Below are positions 1 to 7,738 of a stretch of DNA of 18,842 nucleotides, piece by piece; position 1 is the stretch's first letter, and each line of letters begins with the position of its first letter. The stretch lies in the NCBI GenBank assembly GCA_040414495.1, contig JBEDUI010000066.1, forward strand, positions 1 to 18,842, in the 5' to 3' direction. A model generated the notes under the pieces. The model did not search any database. It had not been told where the DNA came from and worked only from the letters and a program-made list of their open reading frames with translations. The translations under genes were made by a program, and so were the position numbers. The stretch is from DATAVB01 sp040414495. Its GTDB lineage: Bacteria > Actinomycetota > Actinomycetes > Mycobacteriales > QHCD01.

Positions 1-55
1 GGCGCTGGTTGCATGCGCACAGGCTAGTCCGGGGTCGACCGCAATGACGACGGAA

Positions 56-391
56 TTATCGCCCGCTCAGCCCACTCAGCGCGATCAACGCCCCGAGATC
101 GTCCGGTTGAGCGGTCCCGGCAGCAACCCGGTTCGCCCGTTCCTTGCGGCACAGCAGGCATCGATGCACGATCTGCCAGCCCTTCTTCGAGGTCGACCGC
201 AACCCAATCGGCGCCATCAAGCCACCACAGTCACTGGTCCGGTCTCCCGGTTCGATATCGACGTGGCGTGAATACAGGCACGCCGGACAGTGATTGCGAT
301 AGCTGCCGTTGGTCAACGGGACAACGTTGATTCCACAATTCCAGCAGACGAATCCCGTATTTTGGCTGTCCTTGCGTTTTGCTGTGAGCAC
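56..391 (-). CDS. RNHCP domain protein (small zinc-ribbon-like protein)
   Basis: A 111-residue protein carrying the family's name-giving motif: an N-terminal CWNCG (residues 16-20), then R-N-H-C-P-x-C-L-Y-S, an HVD-x-x-PGDR segment, a single C-G-G-L-M-x-P-I, and a C-terminal C-L-L-C pair. The paired cysteines imply one or two zinc-ribbon knuckles. No enzymatic role is established for the family; an RNA- or nucleic-acid-related role is only a guess from the zinc-ribbon character. The start is GTG at 391, because a GGAGG (complement of 396-400) lies four bases upstream; the reading frame closes with TAA at 56-58. The full family motif is intact and nothing suggests truncation. Its 5' leader contains an unusually structured stretch (see the candidate RNA at 452-743), so cis-regulation by, or partnership with, that RNA is conceivable. 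Confidence 0.9.
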   Translation of the reverse strand: MLTAKRKDSQNTGFVCWNCGINVVPLTNGSYRNHCPACLYSRHVDIEPGDRTSDCGGLMAPIGLRSTSKKGWQIVHRCLLCRKERANRVAAGTAQPDDLGALIALSGLSGR

Positions 392-451
392 CTGGCCTCC
401 GCGAGTCGAAATGACGCATCAACTCGTGGATCCAGGGTTCGGTTAGTTCTT

Positions 452-743
452 CCCGTCAAAAGACGGGCACCAGGCTTGAATACGGGATGGACCGATTCAC
501 CGCCGTACGGCGATTACTTCCAGCTCCTACTTCACCGAAGAAGTTCTCGGATCCGGACCACGACCGGGCTTAACCTTTCGGCATTACCCCGGCCACTGTC
601 GGGCAAGCTTCCTCGCCCGCCGCCGGTAGGTGTCCACGTACTCGCACTGGCTGCGGCGCCCTCTCCTGTCAGCCAAGCTCGTTACGTATCCGCACCGGCT
701 TCACCTCGCTTTCGACACTCGAGTTTTCGACACCCGAGACACC
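452..743 (-). ncRNA. Candidate structured RNA / long leader upstream of the RNHCP gene
   Basis: No convincing protein is encoded between the regulator stop (750) and the RNHCP start (391). Read on the minus strand, the stretch folds into consecutive helices (window coordinates of paired arms): 699-694/627-622; 688-683/640-635; 676-670/653-647; 618-612/607-601 (loop GAAG); 592-588/568-564 continuing as 586-584/573-571 and 581-580/575-574 with a GAAA tetraloop; a bulged 554-547/495-489 helix enclosing two hairpins, 544-540/533-529 and 514-509/504-499; and a perfect 467-462/457-452 hairpin with a TTTT loop. Four helices (second, third, fourth and 514-499) contain one G-U pair each in this orientation, which would be A-C mismatches on the plus strand. 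Arm 743-738 also matches 634-629, which would cross the first helix (possible pseudoknot or alternative fold). The RNA class is not recognised; it could be a free ncRNA or a cis-regulatory leader. Confidence 0.45.
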
Positions 744-749
744 GGAACG

Positions 750-1628
750 CTATCCCGCGGAATCGAAATCCGCATGCTCCGCGACAAGATCGACATCGGC
801 CATATCCAGCAACGACATCGCGTCGTGGTCCGGGCTGCCCTCGGCCGCCATGTACACGGTCATCCGCTGATTCTCGCTTCGATTCAGCGTAAGCACCTCG
901 TGGGTCAGCGTAATCGTGCCGACCAACGGATGTCGGAATGTTTTCTCGCCATCGCCGATCGACCGCACCTCGTACCGTTCCCAGAGCCGGTTGAAGTCCG
1001 GGCTTTTCACGATCAACTCGCCGACCAACGCGGCGAGATCGGGCGCATCCGGGTCGCTGCCGGCGATGGCTCGCAATTGCGCCACGCAGCCTTTCGCCTT
1101 CAATTCCCAGTCCGGCCACAGGTCGCGGGCCATCGGGTGCAGGAACGTGTACCGGATCATGTTGCGCTGCCGGACCGGCCAGTCGGCGATGCCGTGGATG
1201 AGCCGCAGCCCACTGGGGTTGGCGGCCAGCAGGTCGTTGGTCCGGCTCACCACGTAGGCGGGGTTCGGGCGCAACGTCTCCAACAGCAGGCGAACGCTGG
1301 CGCGTACCGACCGGGACGGTGGCGCTGGCGGCTCGGGCGCCCGGTGCGCGGCCTGCGCGGCGAGCTCACGCAGGAAACGGTGCTCCTCCTCGTCCAGCCG
1401 CAGCGCCCGCGCCAACGCATCCACCACCACCGGGCTCGGCCGGGTCTCTTTGCCCCGTTCGAGCCGGGTGTAGTAATCGATGCTCACCCCGGCCAGCGTG
1501 GCGAGTTCCTCGCGACGCAGTCCCGGCGTACGGCGGGTCCCGGTGCCGGCGGGCAGGCCCACGTCCTGCGGCCGGATGCCACCCCGGCGCGCCCGTAGGA
1601 ACCGCCCCAACTCCGTCTGTTCGGCCAT
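750..1628 (-). CDS. XRE-family transcriptional regulator with MmyB-like ligand-binding domain
   Basis: A 292-residue DNA-binding regulator. Residues about 5-85 form the helix-turn-helix domain, with the characteristic R-x-x-G-L-R-R-E-E-L-A-x-L-A-G-V-S and Y-Y-x-R-L-E-R-G-K sequences. Residues about 100-280 match the MmyB-like (MLTR) ligand-binding domain in its usual order, with N-P-A-Y-V-V, D-L-L-A-A-N-P and R-N-M-I-R-Y-T-F. Family members usually control a neighbouring, divergently transcribed transporter or oxidoreductase in response to a small hydrophobic ligand. I chose ATG 1628 because homologues begin a few residues before E-L-G-R-F-L-R; an in-frame ATG at 1655 would add nine residues. 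Neither start has a clear ribosome-binding site. The gene is divergent from the MFS exporter, which is its most likely target; autoregulation from the shared 1629-1767 spacer is likewise expected but not shown. Confidence 0.93.
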   Translation of the reverse strand: MAEQTELGRFLRARRGGIRPQDVGLPAGTGTRRTPGLRREELATLAGVSIDYYTRLERGKETRPSPVVVDALARALRLDEEEHRFLRELAAQAAHRAPEPPAPPSRSVRASVRLLLETLRPNPAYVVSRTNDLLAANPSGLRLIHGIADWPVRQRNMIRYTFLHPMARDLWPDWELKAKGCVAQLRAIAGSDPDAPDLAALVGELIVKSPDFNRLWERYEVRSIGDGEKTFRHPLVGTITLTHEVLTLNRSENQRMTVYMAAEGSPDHDAMSLLDMADVDLVAEHADFDSAG

Positions 1629-1767
1629 AAGCACAGTCTGCCAGCTATCCGGCATTTTTCAGGGGGTGTGCTGCACCCTGGCACGTCGCACCCCGGAGAT
1701 GCGCGGTCTGCCTCCATCAGCGCTCGGGCGGCAGGCTCAATTCAGGAAATCAGAGATGAGGGGACCG
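1629..1767. promoter_or_regulatory. Divergent promoter/operator region between regulator and MFS exporter
   Basis: The spacer between the divergent genes holds an inverted repeat, GGGTG-N5-CACCC at 1664-1678, and a direct repeat of GCACCC at 1673-1678 and 1688-1693 (15 bases apart, so on nearly the same helical face after one and a half turns). These are candidates for the operator of the MmyB-type regulator. I could not identify convincing -35/-10 elements for either gene. Confidence 0.35.
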
Positions 1768-3168
1768 ATGGCCGCCGTAAAAAGCCTGCCGCGTAGGGAA
1801 ATCCGCACCGAGCCGAATCGACGAGCGATGCCGCCGGCGATGGTGCTGGTGGCGGCTCTGCTGGGGTTTTTCGTTATCGGGTTGGACGCCTCGGCCGTCA
1901 ACGTCGCGCTGCCGGCGGTGGGACGGACGCTGGGCGGATCCACACAGGCGCTGCCGTGGATCGTCGACGCCTACACGCTGATGTTCGCCGCGCTGTTGCT
2001 CTCGGCCGGCGCCGTCTCGGACCGGGTCGGTGCCAACCGGACGTACGCCGTGGGGTTGGCGATTTTTACGTTGGCCTCGGCGGCTTGCGGTCTCGCGCCA
2101 GGGTTGGGCCTGCTGATCATGGCGCGGTTGGTGCAAGGCAGCGCGGCCGCGGTGATGCTGCCCTCGTCGTTGGCGCTGGTACGGCAGGCGTACGGCAGCG
2201 CATTGGCGCGGGCCCGGGCGATTGCACTGTGGACAGTCGGCGGCGCGGTGTCGACGGCGGCCGGGCCGATCGTCGGCGGGGCATTGACCACGGCGGTGAG
2301 TTGGCGCGCGATCTTCTTTCTCAACCTACCGGTCGGTGTAGCCACGCTGATCATGCTGAGCCGACTACCCCGGTCACCGCGCCGGGCGGCGGCGCTGGAT
2401 CCAATTGGTCAAGTGCTAGCGGTGGTGGCGTTGGCGGCGCTGACGTTCGGTGTGATCGAAGGCGGTGCGAGTGGGTTCGGCCGGCCGTTTGTGCTGATCT
2501 GCCTGGCGATCGCGGTGCTGGCGTTTCTCGCGTTTTTACGGCACGAGTCGCGGACGGCGGAGCCGATGGTGCCGCCGGGACTGTTCCGATCGCGTACCGT
2601 CTCGGCTTGCGTCACGGTCGGTTTCGCCGTGAACGCCGTTTTCTACGGCTTGGTTTTTGTGGTCAGCCTGTTCTTTCAGGAGCGGCTCGGTCAATCCGCC
2701 GTTGTGGCCGGGTTGATGTTCGCGCCGATGACGGTCGTGGTGGCTGGATCGAATGTCGCGTCGGCCCGTACGGCCGCTCGGTTCGGCCCGCGGGTACCGA
2801 TCGTGGCCGGGCAATTGGTCTGCGCGCTCGGGGTTGTGGCGTTGCTCAGCGTGGGTACTGGCACCGCCCGGCCGCTCATCGCGCTGCTGTTGGTGCCGAT
2901 CGGCTTGGGGCTCGGATTCGCCGTACCGTCGCTGACCACCGCACTGTTGGAGGATGTCGATGCGGAGCGGGCCGGAATGGCCGGCGGGGTACTGAATTCG
3001 GTCCGGCAGACCGGCGGCGCCCTCGCGGTGGCGGTCTTCGGTTCCCTGGTCGGACATTCGTTTACCGCCGGAATGCGCATGAGCCTGCTGATCGCGCTGG
3101 GCCTGCTGGCCTTGGGCATTACGGCGGCGTTGTCCCTCCCCCGCCGCCGCAATGCGCTTAGCCAGTGA
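1768..3168 (+). CDS. MFS transporter, DHA2 (EmrB/QacA-like) drug:proton antiporter family
   Basis: About 466 residues of strongly hydrophobic, multi-spanning inner-membrane protein. The N-terminal helix carries G-L-D-A-S-A-V-N-V-A-L-P, followed by W-I-V-D-A-Y-T-L; both are hallmarks of the DHA2 branch. Motif A is visible as G-A-V-S-D-R-V-G-A-N-R, and motif C/D-like sequence as G-P-I-V-G-G-A-L followed by S-W-R-A-I-F-F-L-N-L-P-V-G. Such proteins export lipophilic toxins or natural products using the proton gradient. The start could be ATG 1768 (AGGGG at 1759-1763) or the in-frame ATG 1756 four codons upstream (AGGA at 1744-1747); both have acceptable spacing. The open frame extends much further upstream, but that part is antisense to the regulator and non-homologous. 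Divergent arrangement with the MmyB-type regulator suggests ligand-inducible efflux; the substrate is unknown. Confidence 0.92.
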   Translation: MAAVKSLPRREIRTEPNRRAMPPAMVLVAALLGFFVIGLDASAVNVALPAVGRTLGGSTQALPWIVDAYTLMFAALLLSAGAVSDRVGANRTYAVGLAIFTLASAACGLAPGLGLLIMARLVQGSAAAVMLPSSLALVRQAYGSALARARAIALWTVGGAVSTAAGPIVGGALTTAVSWRAIFFLNLPVGVATLIMLSRLPRSPRRAAALDPIGQVLAVVALAALTFGVIEGGASGFGRPFVLICLAIAVLAFLAFLRHESRTAEPMVPPGLFRSRTVSACVTVGFAVNAVFYGLVFVVSLFFQERLGQSAVVAGLMFAPMTVVVAGSNVASARTAARFGPRVPIVAGQLVCALGVVALLSVGTGTARPLIALLLVPIGLGLGFAVPSLTTALLEDVDAERAGMAGGVLNSVRQTGGALAVAVFGSLVGHSFTAGMRMSLLIALGLLALGITAALSLPRRRNALSQ

Positions 3169-3257
3169 TCTCGTCAAATCTCGTGTATATAAGACGCCAG
3201 CAGGGATTTACGTCACGGCACAAGTGGAGCGGATCCCTGACTCGATAGGGTTCGGTT

Positions 3258-5348
3258 ATGGGAATCGAGGATATCGACGAATCATTGCGCTGTGGACGGC
3301 GTGGCCTGCGAACCCGGCCCGGCACGCTGTTGCTCGGTTCGACCGGAGCCCGGCTCTGGGCGGACTACCTGGACGAGGTGCCCGGCTTTCAGGGTCGGCT
3401 CGATTTCCTGCACAAATGCAACATTCCGTTGTTATTCAGCGTCGCTCCGGATTTGCGGACCGCGCCGCAGCCGGCCGAAGTCCAGTGGCGTCCCAGCCAT
3501 CTGACCATGACTCAGGACTGGGCCGGTCTGCACCTGCACGAGCGGAAGTTCATTACGTGGGACGACTGCGCCGTGACGGTGCAGTCCTGGACGAACAATC
3601 GCGCCGAGGCCGTCGTAGTCCGTCTGGCGACCGATGATTCCTGGGTCGGTCCGGACGCTTATGGAGAGCACGAGCTGCCGGGCCGTATGGGCCTTCGGCT
3701 GCGTATGGCGGTGGTCAGCAGCGACAGTCGCTTGTGGACCGGCATACGAATCGACCCCGGAGAACGGCTCGACGTCGCGGTCACAGCCGCGCTCGGGCTG
3801 CATTCCGAGCACTCTTTCGAGCAGCTACGCGCCCGCGCCGCGGAAATCTGCGGCTCGGATCACATCGTCGCCGCTCACGTCCGCTCCTACGCGGAATGGT
3901 TCGCCAACGCGCCGTCGTTTCGCAGCAGCGATCCGCTGCTGGACCGGACCTGGGACTACCGCTGGTTCCTGCTGCGCCACAACCTGGCCCGACCCGGTAT
4001 CGGCCAACTGCCCAGCCTGGCCATGTGGGAGGGCCGTTCGCACAAAATGTCCAAGCAGCCGTGGAACCCGGGCGGTTGGGAATTCAGCAAGCTCATTCCG
4101 CTGTCCTCACCGTTACAGTTGGTCGACGCCCGGTGGTACGGCGATCCGGCACTTGGCGCCGACATCCTCACCTCGGCAGCATCCTGCCAGGGCAGCGATG
4201 GGCTGCTCTACGCCAAGACCGTCGACGCCACCTTTGAGTATTACTGCAATTTCCTCGGTTACGCCGCCGCACAGTACTCGGCACTACATGGTCCGGACCG
4301 GGTTCGCGCGGTGCTGCCGGCGTTGAAGAAGCAGGTACGCAGCGAGCGGGCGCTGCGCACACCCGGCGACGATGGTCTACCGGTGACGACGGTGCACCAG
4401 CGCACTGGCAAGGAATACCAGCCGAGCTACTGGTATTTCCACGGGTTCGCCGACAACCCGAAGGATCCGGCGACCTACACGCCACTCAAGCGCGTAGATC
4501 AGGCGATTTATCAGTACCTCAACGCGATCGGGGTCGCATCGCTGTGCGCCGTTCTCGCCGACGCGGACGAGGACGAATTCCGTAAGATCGCGGCCGAGAC
4601 CAAAGACGCGGTGCTGAGGAAACAATGGGACGCCGACACCGCATTCTTTTACGACCTGCACTACGAGACCGACGAGAAGGCCATGGTGCGCAACGTTGTT
4701 GGCCTGTATCCGTGGTGGGCCGGAATTACCGGCGATGAGCACCTGTCCGGGATTGAGAAGGCGTTTGCCGCCGATGCGTTCGGGACGGAATGGCCGCTGC
4801 CCTCGGTGTCGGCCGATTCGCCGGCCTTCGCACCGTCTGGCGGGTGGAACCGGCAATTCCTCAAGGGCCGCAACGGATGCATGTGGAACGGCCCGACCTG
4901 GCCCTATACCAACAGCGTGGCTCTCGATGCCATCGGCCGTACCAGCCTGGCCAACGGGCATCGGTTCGATGATCTGTTCGCCGACCTGTTGCGCAAATAC
5001 TGCCTGCTGCATTTTCATCAGCACGACGGTCGAACGCCCTACCTGGTCGAGCATTACGACAGCCTGACCGGCGAACCGATCAGCGACGAACCAGACTATC
5101 TGCATTCGTACCTGATCGACCTGATCGTTCGGTACGTCGTCGGGCTACAGATCGAGGACAACAGGGTCGTGCTCGACCCGGTCGACATCGGGCTTGACCA
5201 CTTTGCACTGTCCGATGTGGTCGCCGCCGGACATCGGATCGCCGTAACGTATCGGCGCGGCGATGGCCTACGGCTGATCGTGGACGATGTCGAGGTCGCG
5301 TCGGCCCAGAGCCTCAGCCCGCTGCGGTCGACGCTTGCCGTGAACTGA
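3258..5348 (+). CDS. MGH1-type (GH63-related, alpha/alpha barrel) glycoside hydrolase
   Basis: A 696-residue protein without a signal peptide, so probably cytoplasmic. The N-terminal ~230 residues look like a beta-sandwich. The rest resembles the (alpha/alpha)6-barrel of mannosylglycerate-hydrolase-like (MGH1) and GH63 enzymes: W-N-P-G-G-W-E-F at about 269-276, W-D-A-D-T-A-F-F-Y-D-L near 456, M-W-N-G-P-T-W-P-Y at 542-550, and E-H-Y-D-S-L-T-G-E-P near 598. Acidic residues in these segments are likely the catalytic pair, but I cannot assign them with certainty. Its sugar substrate is unknown; family enzymes act on alpha-glucosides or alpha-mannosides. ATG 3258 has only a weak AGGG at 3247-3250. 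The 89-base gap before it shows a TATATAAG-like sequence at about 3185-3192 but no certain promoter. Its 3' end overlaps the converging YesL gene by 35 bases. It probably hydrolyses what the neighbouring ABC system imports. Confidence 0.85.
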   Translation: MGIEDIDESLRCGRRGLRTRPGTLLLGSTGARLWADYLDEVPGFQGRLDFLHKCNIPLLFSVAPDLRTAPQPAEVQWRPSHLTMTQDWAGLHLHERKFITWDDCAVTVQSWTNNRAEAVVVRLATDDSWVGPDAYGEHELPGRMGLRLRMAVVSSDSRLWTGIRIDPGERLDVAVTAALGLHSEHSFEQLRARAAEICGSDHIVAAHVRSYAEWFANAPSFRSSDPLLDRTWDYRWFLLRHNLARPGIGQLPSLAMWEGRSHKMSKQPWNPGGWEFSKLIPLSSPLQLVDARWYGDPALGADILTSAASCQGSDGLLYAKTVDATFEYYCNFLGYAAAQYSALHGPDRVRAVLPALKKQVRSERALRTPGDDGLPVTTVHQRTGKEYQPSYWYFHGFADNPKDPATYTPLKRVDQAIYQYLNAIGVASLCAVLADADEDEFRKIAAETKDAVLRKQWDADTAFFYDLHYETDEKAMVRNVVGLYPWWAGITGDEHLSGIEKAFAADAFGTEWPLPSVSADSPAFAPSGGWNRQFLKGRNGCMWNGPTWPYTNSVALDAIGRTSLANGHRFDDLFADLLRKYCLLHFHQHDGRTPYLVEHYDSLTGEPISDEPDYLHSYLIDLIVRYVVGLQIEDNRVVLDPVDIGLDHFALSDVVAAGHRIAVTYRRGDGLRLIVDDVEVASAQSLSPLRSTLAVN

Positions 5349-5952
5349 TGCTGATCACCTGCCACATCGCCAATGTCGCCAGCACGCTAGCACCGAAGAA
5401 CACCACCAGACCGGGCACCTGCCAGAAAACCAGGTAAAGCCCGACGCCGGTCACAACCAGATACAACGCGCTGAGTGGATGCGACAGGCCCAGCGCTCCC
5501 GCCAACCGGATCTGCTCCCACCACGTCAACTCGACATGCACCACGACCGGCCCAAGATAGATGATCGTCAAGCCGTACGCCAGACACGCGGCCAGCGACA
5601 GCGCGAGCATCAAGCGGGACAACATCGAATCGCCGCCGGCGAACAATCGCACGTCCAGATAAAGCAGATACCCAATAAGGGCCAAGCCGTAGCCGACCGC
5701 GTTGGCCGGCCAGAAGTATCTCCGAAAGGACCGCCACGCGGTCGGCAGCACGGCAACGTCCTCATCGGACTGACGCAGCAGCCACCGTCGAATTACCTCG
5801 AACATCGCAATGGTGGCTGGAAAGAAGCCGGCCACCCCGAGGCCGGCCACGATCAGACCCGCCCACAGCAGGTTCACCACCGCGAATCGTGAAATCCACT
5901 GGCACAGGGCGAAAAACCAGCTTCGTCGCAGCAGCCGGGTGTCAGCGGCCAT
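5314..5952 (-). CDS. YesL family protein (DUF624), integral membrane
   Basis: A 212-residue membrane protein with about five hydrophobic segments. The N-terminal part, with V-N-L-L-W-A-G-L-I-V-A-G-L then F-F-P-A-T-I-A-M-F-E-V-I-R-R-W-L, is the YesL/DUF624 signature. YesL proteins recur beside LplABC/YesOPQ-type sugar ABC transporters and glycosidases in Firmicutes and Actinomycetota; their biochemical role is unknown, and an accessory role in oligosaccharide uptake is inferred only from context. ATG 5952 is preferred because it places the start just before the conserved amphipathic helix. An in-frame ATG at 5976 would add eight residues. Either way the start overlaps the end of the beta-propeller gene (11 or 35 bases), so it is the last gene of that operon. 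Its stop lies inside the 3' end of the converging glycoside hydrolase gene. Confidence 0.85.
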   Translation of the reverse strand: MAADTRLLRRSWFFALCQWISRFAVVNLLWAGLIVAGLGVAGFFPATIAMFEVIRRWLLRQSDEDVAVLPTAWRSFRRYFWPANAVGYGLALIGYLLYLDVRLFAGGDSMLSRLMLALSLAACLAYGLTIIYLGPVVVHVELTWWEQIRLAGALGLSHPLSALYLVVTGVGLYLVFWQVPGLVVFFGASVLATLAMWQVISISSRQASTAAG

Positions 5953-7738
5953 CGTCGGCCCAAGCACGCAGTTCATGGCCGCTGCTGCGCATCCAGCCGA
6001 TCAGGAATGTACCGCCGGGAATCGGTTCGCCACTGGCAGGCAGATCGGTCGTTTTCATCGGCGTCTCCAGATCCGGCCGGGTCCACCGTGGACCGGTCCG
6101 GAAGCTCAACCGTTCGACCGACGCGACCGGCGCCAGGAATACCTCCTCAACCTCGATCTCACCGAGCCTCAGCCAGTATCGTTGCCGCGGCACGTCGATA
6201 TCCAACCGGGCCTCGAGCCATTCGTCGGCCCGATAGTCGCCGAGCTTCTGCCGTTCACCCTGATGCAGATAGGTGATCGCGCCGCCCTCGTCGAGCACCA
6301 ACCGAATCGGATAAGCGCCCTTGTGGTCGCACACCTCGACGAACAGTGTCGCGCCGTCGGTCTGCCCGGCCCGCATCGCCCACTCGAGCACAACCTGCGT
6401 GCTTTCCGGGAATACCCGTTCGGCTGTGGCGTGACCGTAGGGATCGTGGTGCCCGAGCGACAGGCAATAGCCGTCAGGAGTCGGTACCGTCCGGACCGGA
6501 CTCCACGGTCCACGGTGGACGTTCCAGCGCCCGAGGTCGCCTCCGGCGAACGTGTCGTCGACCGGGTCGTCCACTGTGGATACGATCGGCACCGGTACCC
6601 GGCTCACGCAGATGTCTTCCTTGTTGGCGCTGTAGGTCAGCCATAACGCGTCGTCCGGCGTACCGGCCGAGGTCTCGACGCTCCGCATATAACTCAGGCC
6701 GTAGTCCTTCAACAAGCCGTCATAGCGGCGCGGCGGCACCTCGCCGTCGATGCAGATCAGGTCGCGGTAATGCAGGCCGTCGTCGCTGGTCACCGCGGCC
6801 AGCGGCCACCGCATTTTGCCGGTGGGACTGGGGTTGTAGACCAGCACGTAGCGACCGTCGGCGGTGCGTTGGGCCCACGCCTTTCCGCCCGAGGTCACCA
6901 TCCCGTCGATGTCGTGCACCGGCTCCCAGCTGTGGCCGTCGTCGTTCGAAATAGCGGCCCGCGCGGACTTCCAGATCGCCACCGCACGGCCGTCGGGCAG
7001 CCGGTACGCCCACGGCGCCCGCTCCCCCGCCACGCTGAAGAAACCGTCGGTGCTGCGGTCCTCCTCCCACCACTGCATCGTCACCAGCGGCTGAGCCAGT
7101 AATTCGTCGCACGCCGCGACGAATCCAGCGTCCGAAGCGGTCGTGTAGAACGGATAATCCGTATTGCTCTCGTTCCAGCCGGCATGCTGGTTGTAGCGCA
7201 GGAAGTAGACGTCGCCGAAGCTGCCGTCGGAGTGGATTTCCCGCACCACCCGGCCGATCCCGTTGCCGTCGTTGGGATTGACCCGGTAGTACGGGCAAAT
7301 GCCATAGAACCCGAGCACCAGCAGCCGGCCGTCCTTGGCGGTGTAAAAGCCCATGCGCTGGTGCATCACCGAATAGCTGTGCTCGGGCAGCGGGTGTTCG
7401 CTCGGGTTCTGATAGATGCCATCGGGCACGACGTACTGCGGGAAGACCACGACGGGTTTGCTCCAGGTTTCCCCGTCGCGGGAGGTCATCAGCAGCGTCT
7501 GGCCGGGCGGCACGTGTTCGGAAACCGGGTCGCTGAGGTATTCCAAGTAGAACGTGCCGTTCCACCACGCCAGCATCGGGGCATGGTTATAGGTCCACCC
7601 GAAGTCGTCGGCATATTCGGGATGCTCCCGGTTGGCCCGCAGCACCTGCGTGGTGACCACCCCGACGGCCGGCCGCAATCCGCCGTCGTGCCGGGTCAGA
7701 TCGACCACCCGAGCTCGGACGCTGACTGTGTCGGTCAT
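5942..7738 (-). CDS. Sialidase-like beta-propeller (BNR/Asp-box) protein with C-terminal jelly-roll domain
   Basis: A 598-residue protein with no signal peptide, so likely cytoplasmic. Residues about 35-390 look like a beta-propeller: an Asp-box S-R-D-G-E-T-W at 86-92, a second S-N-D-D-G-H-S-W at 264-271, and a degenerate S-D-D-G-L-H-Y near 316-322. Residues about 395-598 look like a concanavalin/LamG-type beta-sandwich, as found in many glycan-active proteins. The fold family includes sialidases but also arabinosidases, rhamnosidases and polysaccharide lyases, so no reaction can be assigned. The start is ATG 7738, which overlaps the stop of the upstream permease as ATGA (7735-7738) and implies translational coupling. 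A longer open frame upstream is antisense-free but lies inside the permease gene in another frame and is not used. Placed between permeases and YesL, it probably acts on the imported glycan. Confidence 0.75.
   Translation of the reverse strand: MTDTVSVRARVVDLTRHDGGLRPAVGVVTTQVLRANREHPEYADDFGWTYNHAPMLAWWNGTFYLEYLSDPVSEHVPPGQTLLMTSRDGETWSKPVVVFPQYVVPDGIYQNPSEHPLPEHSYSVMHQRMGFYTAKDGRLLVLGFYGICPYYRVNPNDGNGIGRVVREIHSDGSFGDVYFLRYNQHAGWNESNTDYPFYTTASDAGFVAACDELLAQPLVTMQWWEEDRSTDGFFSVAGERAPWAYRLPDGRAVAIWKSARAAISNDDGHSWEPVHDIDGMVTSGGKAWAQRTADGRYVLVYNPSPTGKMRWPLAAVTSDDGLHYRDLICIDGEVPPRRYDGLLKDYGLSYMRSVETSAGTPDDALWLTYSANKEDICVSRVPVPIVSTVDDPVDDTFAGGDLGRWNVHRGPWSPVRTVPTPDGYCLSLGHHDPYGHATAERVFPESTQVVLEWAMRAGQTDGATLFVEVCDHKGAYPIRLVLDEGGAITYLHQGERQKLGDYRADEWLEARLDIDVPRQRYWLRLGEIEVEEVFLAPVASVERLSFRTGPRWTRPDLETPMKTTDLPASGEPIPGGTFLIGWMRSSGHELRAWADDGR

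Noticed and set aside
591..600. GGCCACTGTC on the plus strand, resembling the B12-box neighbourhood of cobalamin riboswitches
   Set aside because: The other conserved cobalamin riboswitch elements are missing and the G-U pairs favour the opposite strand; no cobalamin gene is nearby.
290..1598. Long plus-strand reading frames (290-892 and 630-1598) across the structured stretch and regulator
   Set aside because: Proteins are Arg/Pro/His-rich with no family pattern; most of their length is antisense to the clear MmyB-type regulator, a common artefact in GC-rich DNA.
1956..3161. 401-codon plus-strand frame inside the MFS gene
   Set aside because: Frame shadow: Arg/Gly-rich, no hydrophobic pattern, while the overlapping frame is an obvious transporter.
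5942..7738. Annotation as a true exo-alpha-sialidase (GH33)
   Set aside because: Asp-boxes alone are shared by many propellers; I could not find the arginine triad and RIP-type motif, and no sialic-acid genes are present.
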